From the NCBI GenBank assembly GCA_033720955.1, contig JAWWBN010000205.1, positions 1 to 7,058 on the forward strand: a stretch of DNA of 7,058 nucleotides, read 5' to 3'. Under the pieces are notes generated by a model that was not told the DNA's origin, searched no databases, and was given only the letters and a program-made list of their open reading frames with translations. Below are positions 6,854-7,058 of the stretch, in pieces (within the stretch, counting starts at the first letter, position 1; each line of letters starts with the position of its first letter). This DNA is from JAWWBN01 sp033720955 (GTDB lineage Bacteria; Acidobacteriota; Thermoanaerobaculia; Multivoradales; JAHEKO01). A program made the translations under genes and the position numbers.

Positions 6854-7058
6854 ATGGAGCCCAAGCTGGTCCTGCTGCTCGCCCTGGGCGTGGCGGGCGC
6901 GATCTTCGTCGCCGTCTGGTGGCGGAGGGCGCGGTCGGAAGAGGGGGGCGGTCCGCCGAGCCCCCTCCAGGCGGCGATCGGCTTCGGCACCAACTTCTTC
7001 GACACCCTGGGCATCGGCTCGTTCGCACCGACCACGGCGCTCTTCAAGCTCTGGCGGC
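6854..7058 (+). CDS. TauE/SafE (TSUP) family membrane transporter, N-terminal fragment
   Basis: The ATG at 6854 opens a frame that stays open to the right edge (68 codons plus one base). Residues 4-23 form a hydrophobic transmembrane helix ending in two tryptophans, followed by a basic and acidic hydrophilic loop (24-37). The segment IGFGTNFFDTLGIGSFAPTT (42-61) closely matches the first conserved repeat of sulfite exporter TauE/SafE family proteins, in which an Asn-Phe-Phe-Asp-Thr-Leu-Gly-Ile-Gly run is typical. The family comprises inner-membrane carriers for sulfite, sulfoacetate or other organosulfur and small anions. The substrate cannot be read from this fragment. The gene may be co-transcribed with the cyclodeaminase-family gene 73 bases upstream, or have its own promoter. 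The rest of the protein lies outside the window. Confidence 0.85.
   Translation, partial: MEPKLVLLLALGVAGAIFVAVWWRRARSEEGGGPPSPLQAAIGFGTNFFDTLGIGSFAPTTALFKLWR

Noticed and set aside
1..7058. Possible contractile injection system or phage remnant
   Set aside because: The HExxHxxQ motif and large beta-rich proteins brought this to mind, but no sheath, tube, baseplate, ATPase, portal or integrase gene is present in the window, so there is no direct support.

Overview
The window is a stretch of very high-GC bacterial chromosome, with G or C at most third codon positions. It carries two divergent transcription units. Export signals (one clear lipobox lipoprotein and two other proteins with N-terminal signal sequences) point to a Gram-negative or otherwise diderm bacterium. 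The base composition, the long beta-rich secreted proteins and the short leaders would fit Acidobacteriota, Myxococcota or a similar environmental lineage. No rRNA or other marker gene is present, so the phylum is not settled. I see no tRNA, rRNA, CRISPR array, transposase, integrase or phage gene.

Left arm, minus strand, read right to left from about 5536 to 1: three genes in one tight operon. The first encodes a 931-residue exported protein with several beta-sandwich-like segments, an Asp/Asn-rich EDDL-type module, a PKD-like module and a C-terminal HEQIH motif of metalloprotease type. The second encodes a 363-residue, mostly helical lipoprotein and overlaps the first by 29 bases. The third starts with GTG in a 4-base GTGA overlap and encodes a signal-peptide-bearing, beta-rich acidic protein of at least 560 residues that runs off the left edge. 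The overlaps imply translational coupling, so the three products probably work together at or outside the cell envelope. I do not recognise an experimentally characterised system here. This operon is the most interesting part of the window.

Right arm, plus strand, from about 5740 to the end: a 346-residue member of the ornithine cyclodeaminase/mu-crystallin family, probably not a true ornithine cyclodeaminase because the usual catalytic Asp position appears to be Ser. It is followed after 73 bases by the start of a TauE/SafE-type (TSUP) membrane transporter that runs off the right edge. Both plus-strand genes have a TAnnnT hexamer 6 to 9 bases upstream of the start codon, which suggests very short or absent 5' leaders.

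The 203 bases between the two arms (5537-5739) hold a plausible minus-strand promoter and a short direct repeat that includes the candidate plus-strand -10 element. The large open frames antisense to the genes are products of high GC and are not annotated.
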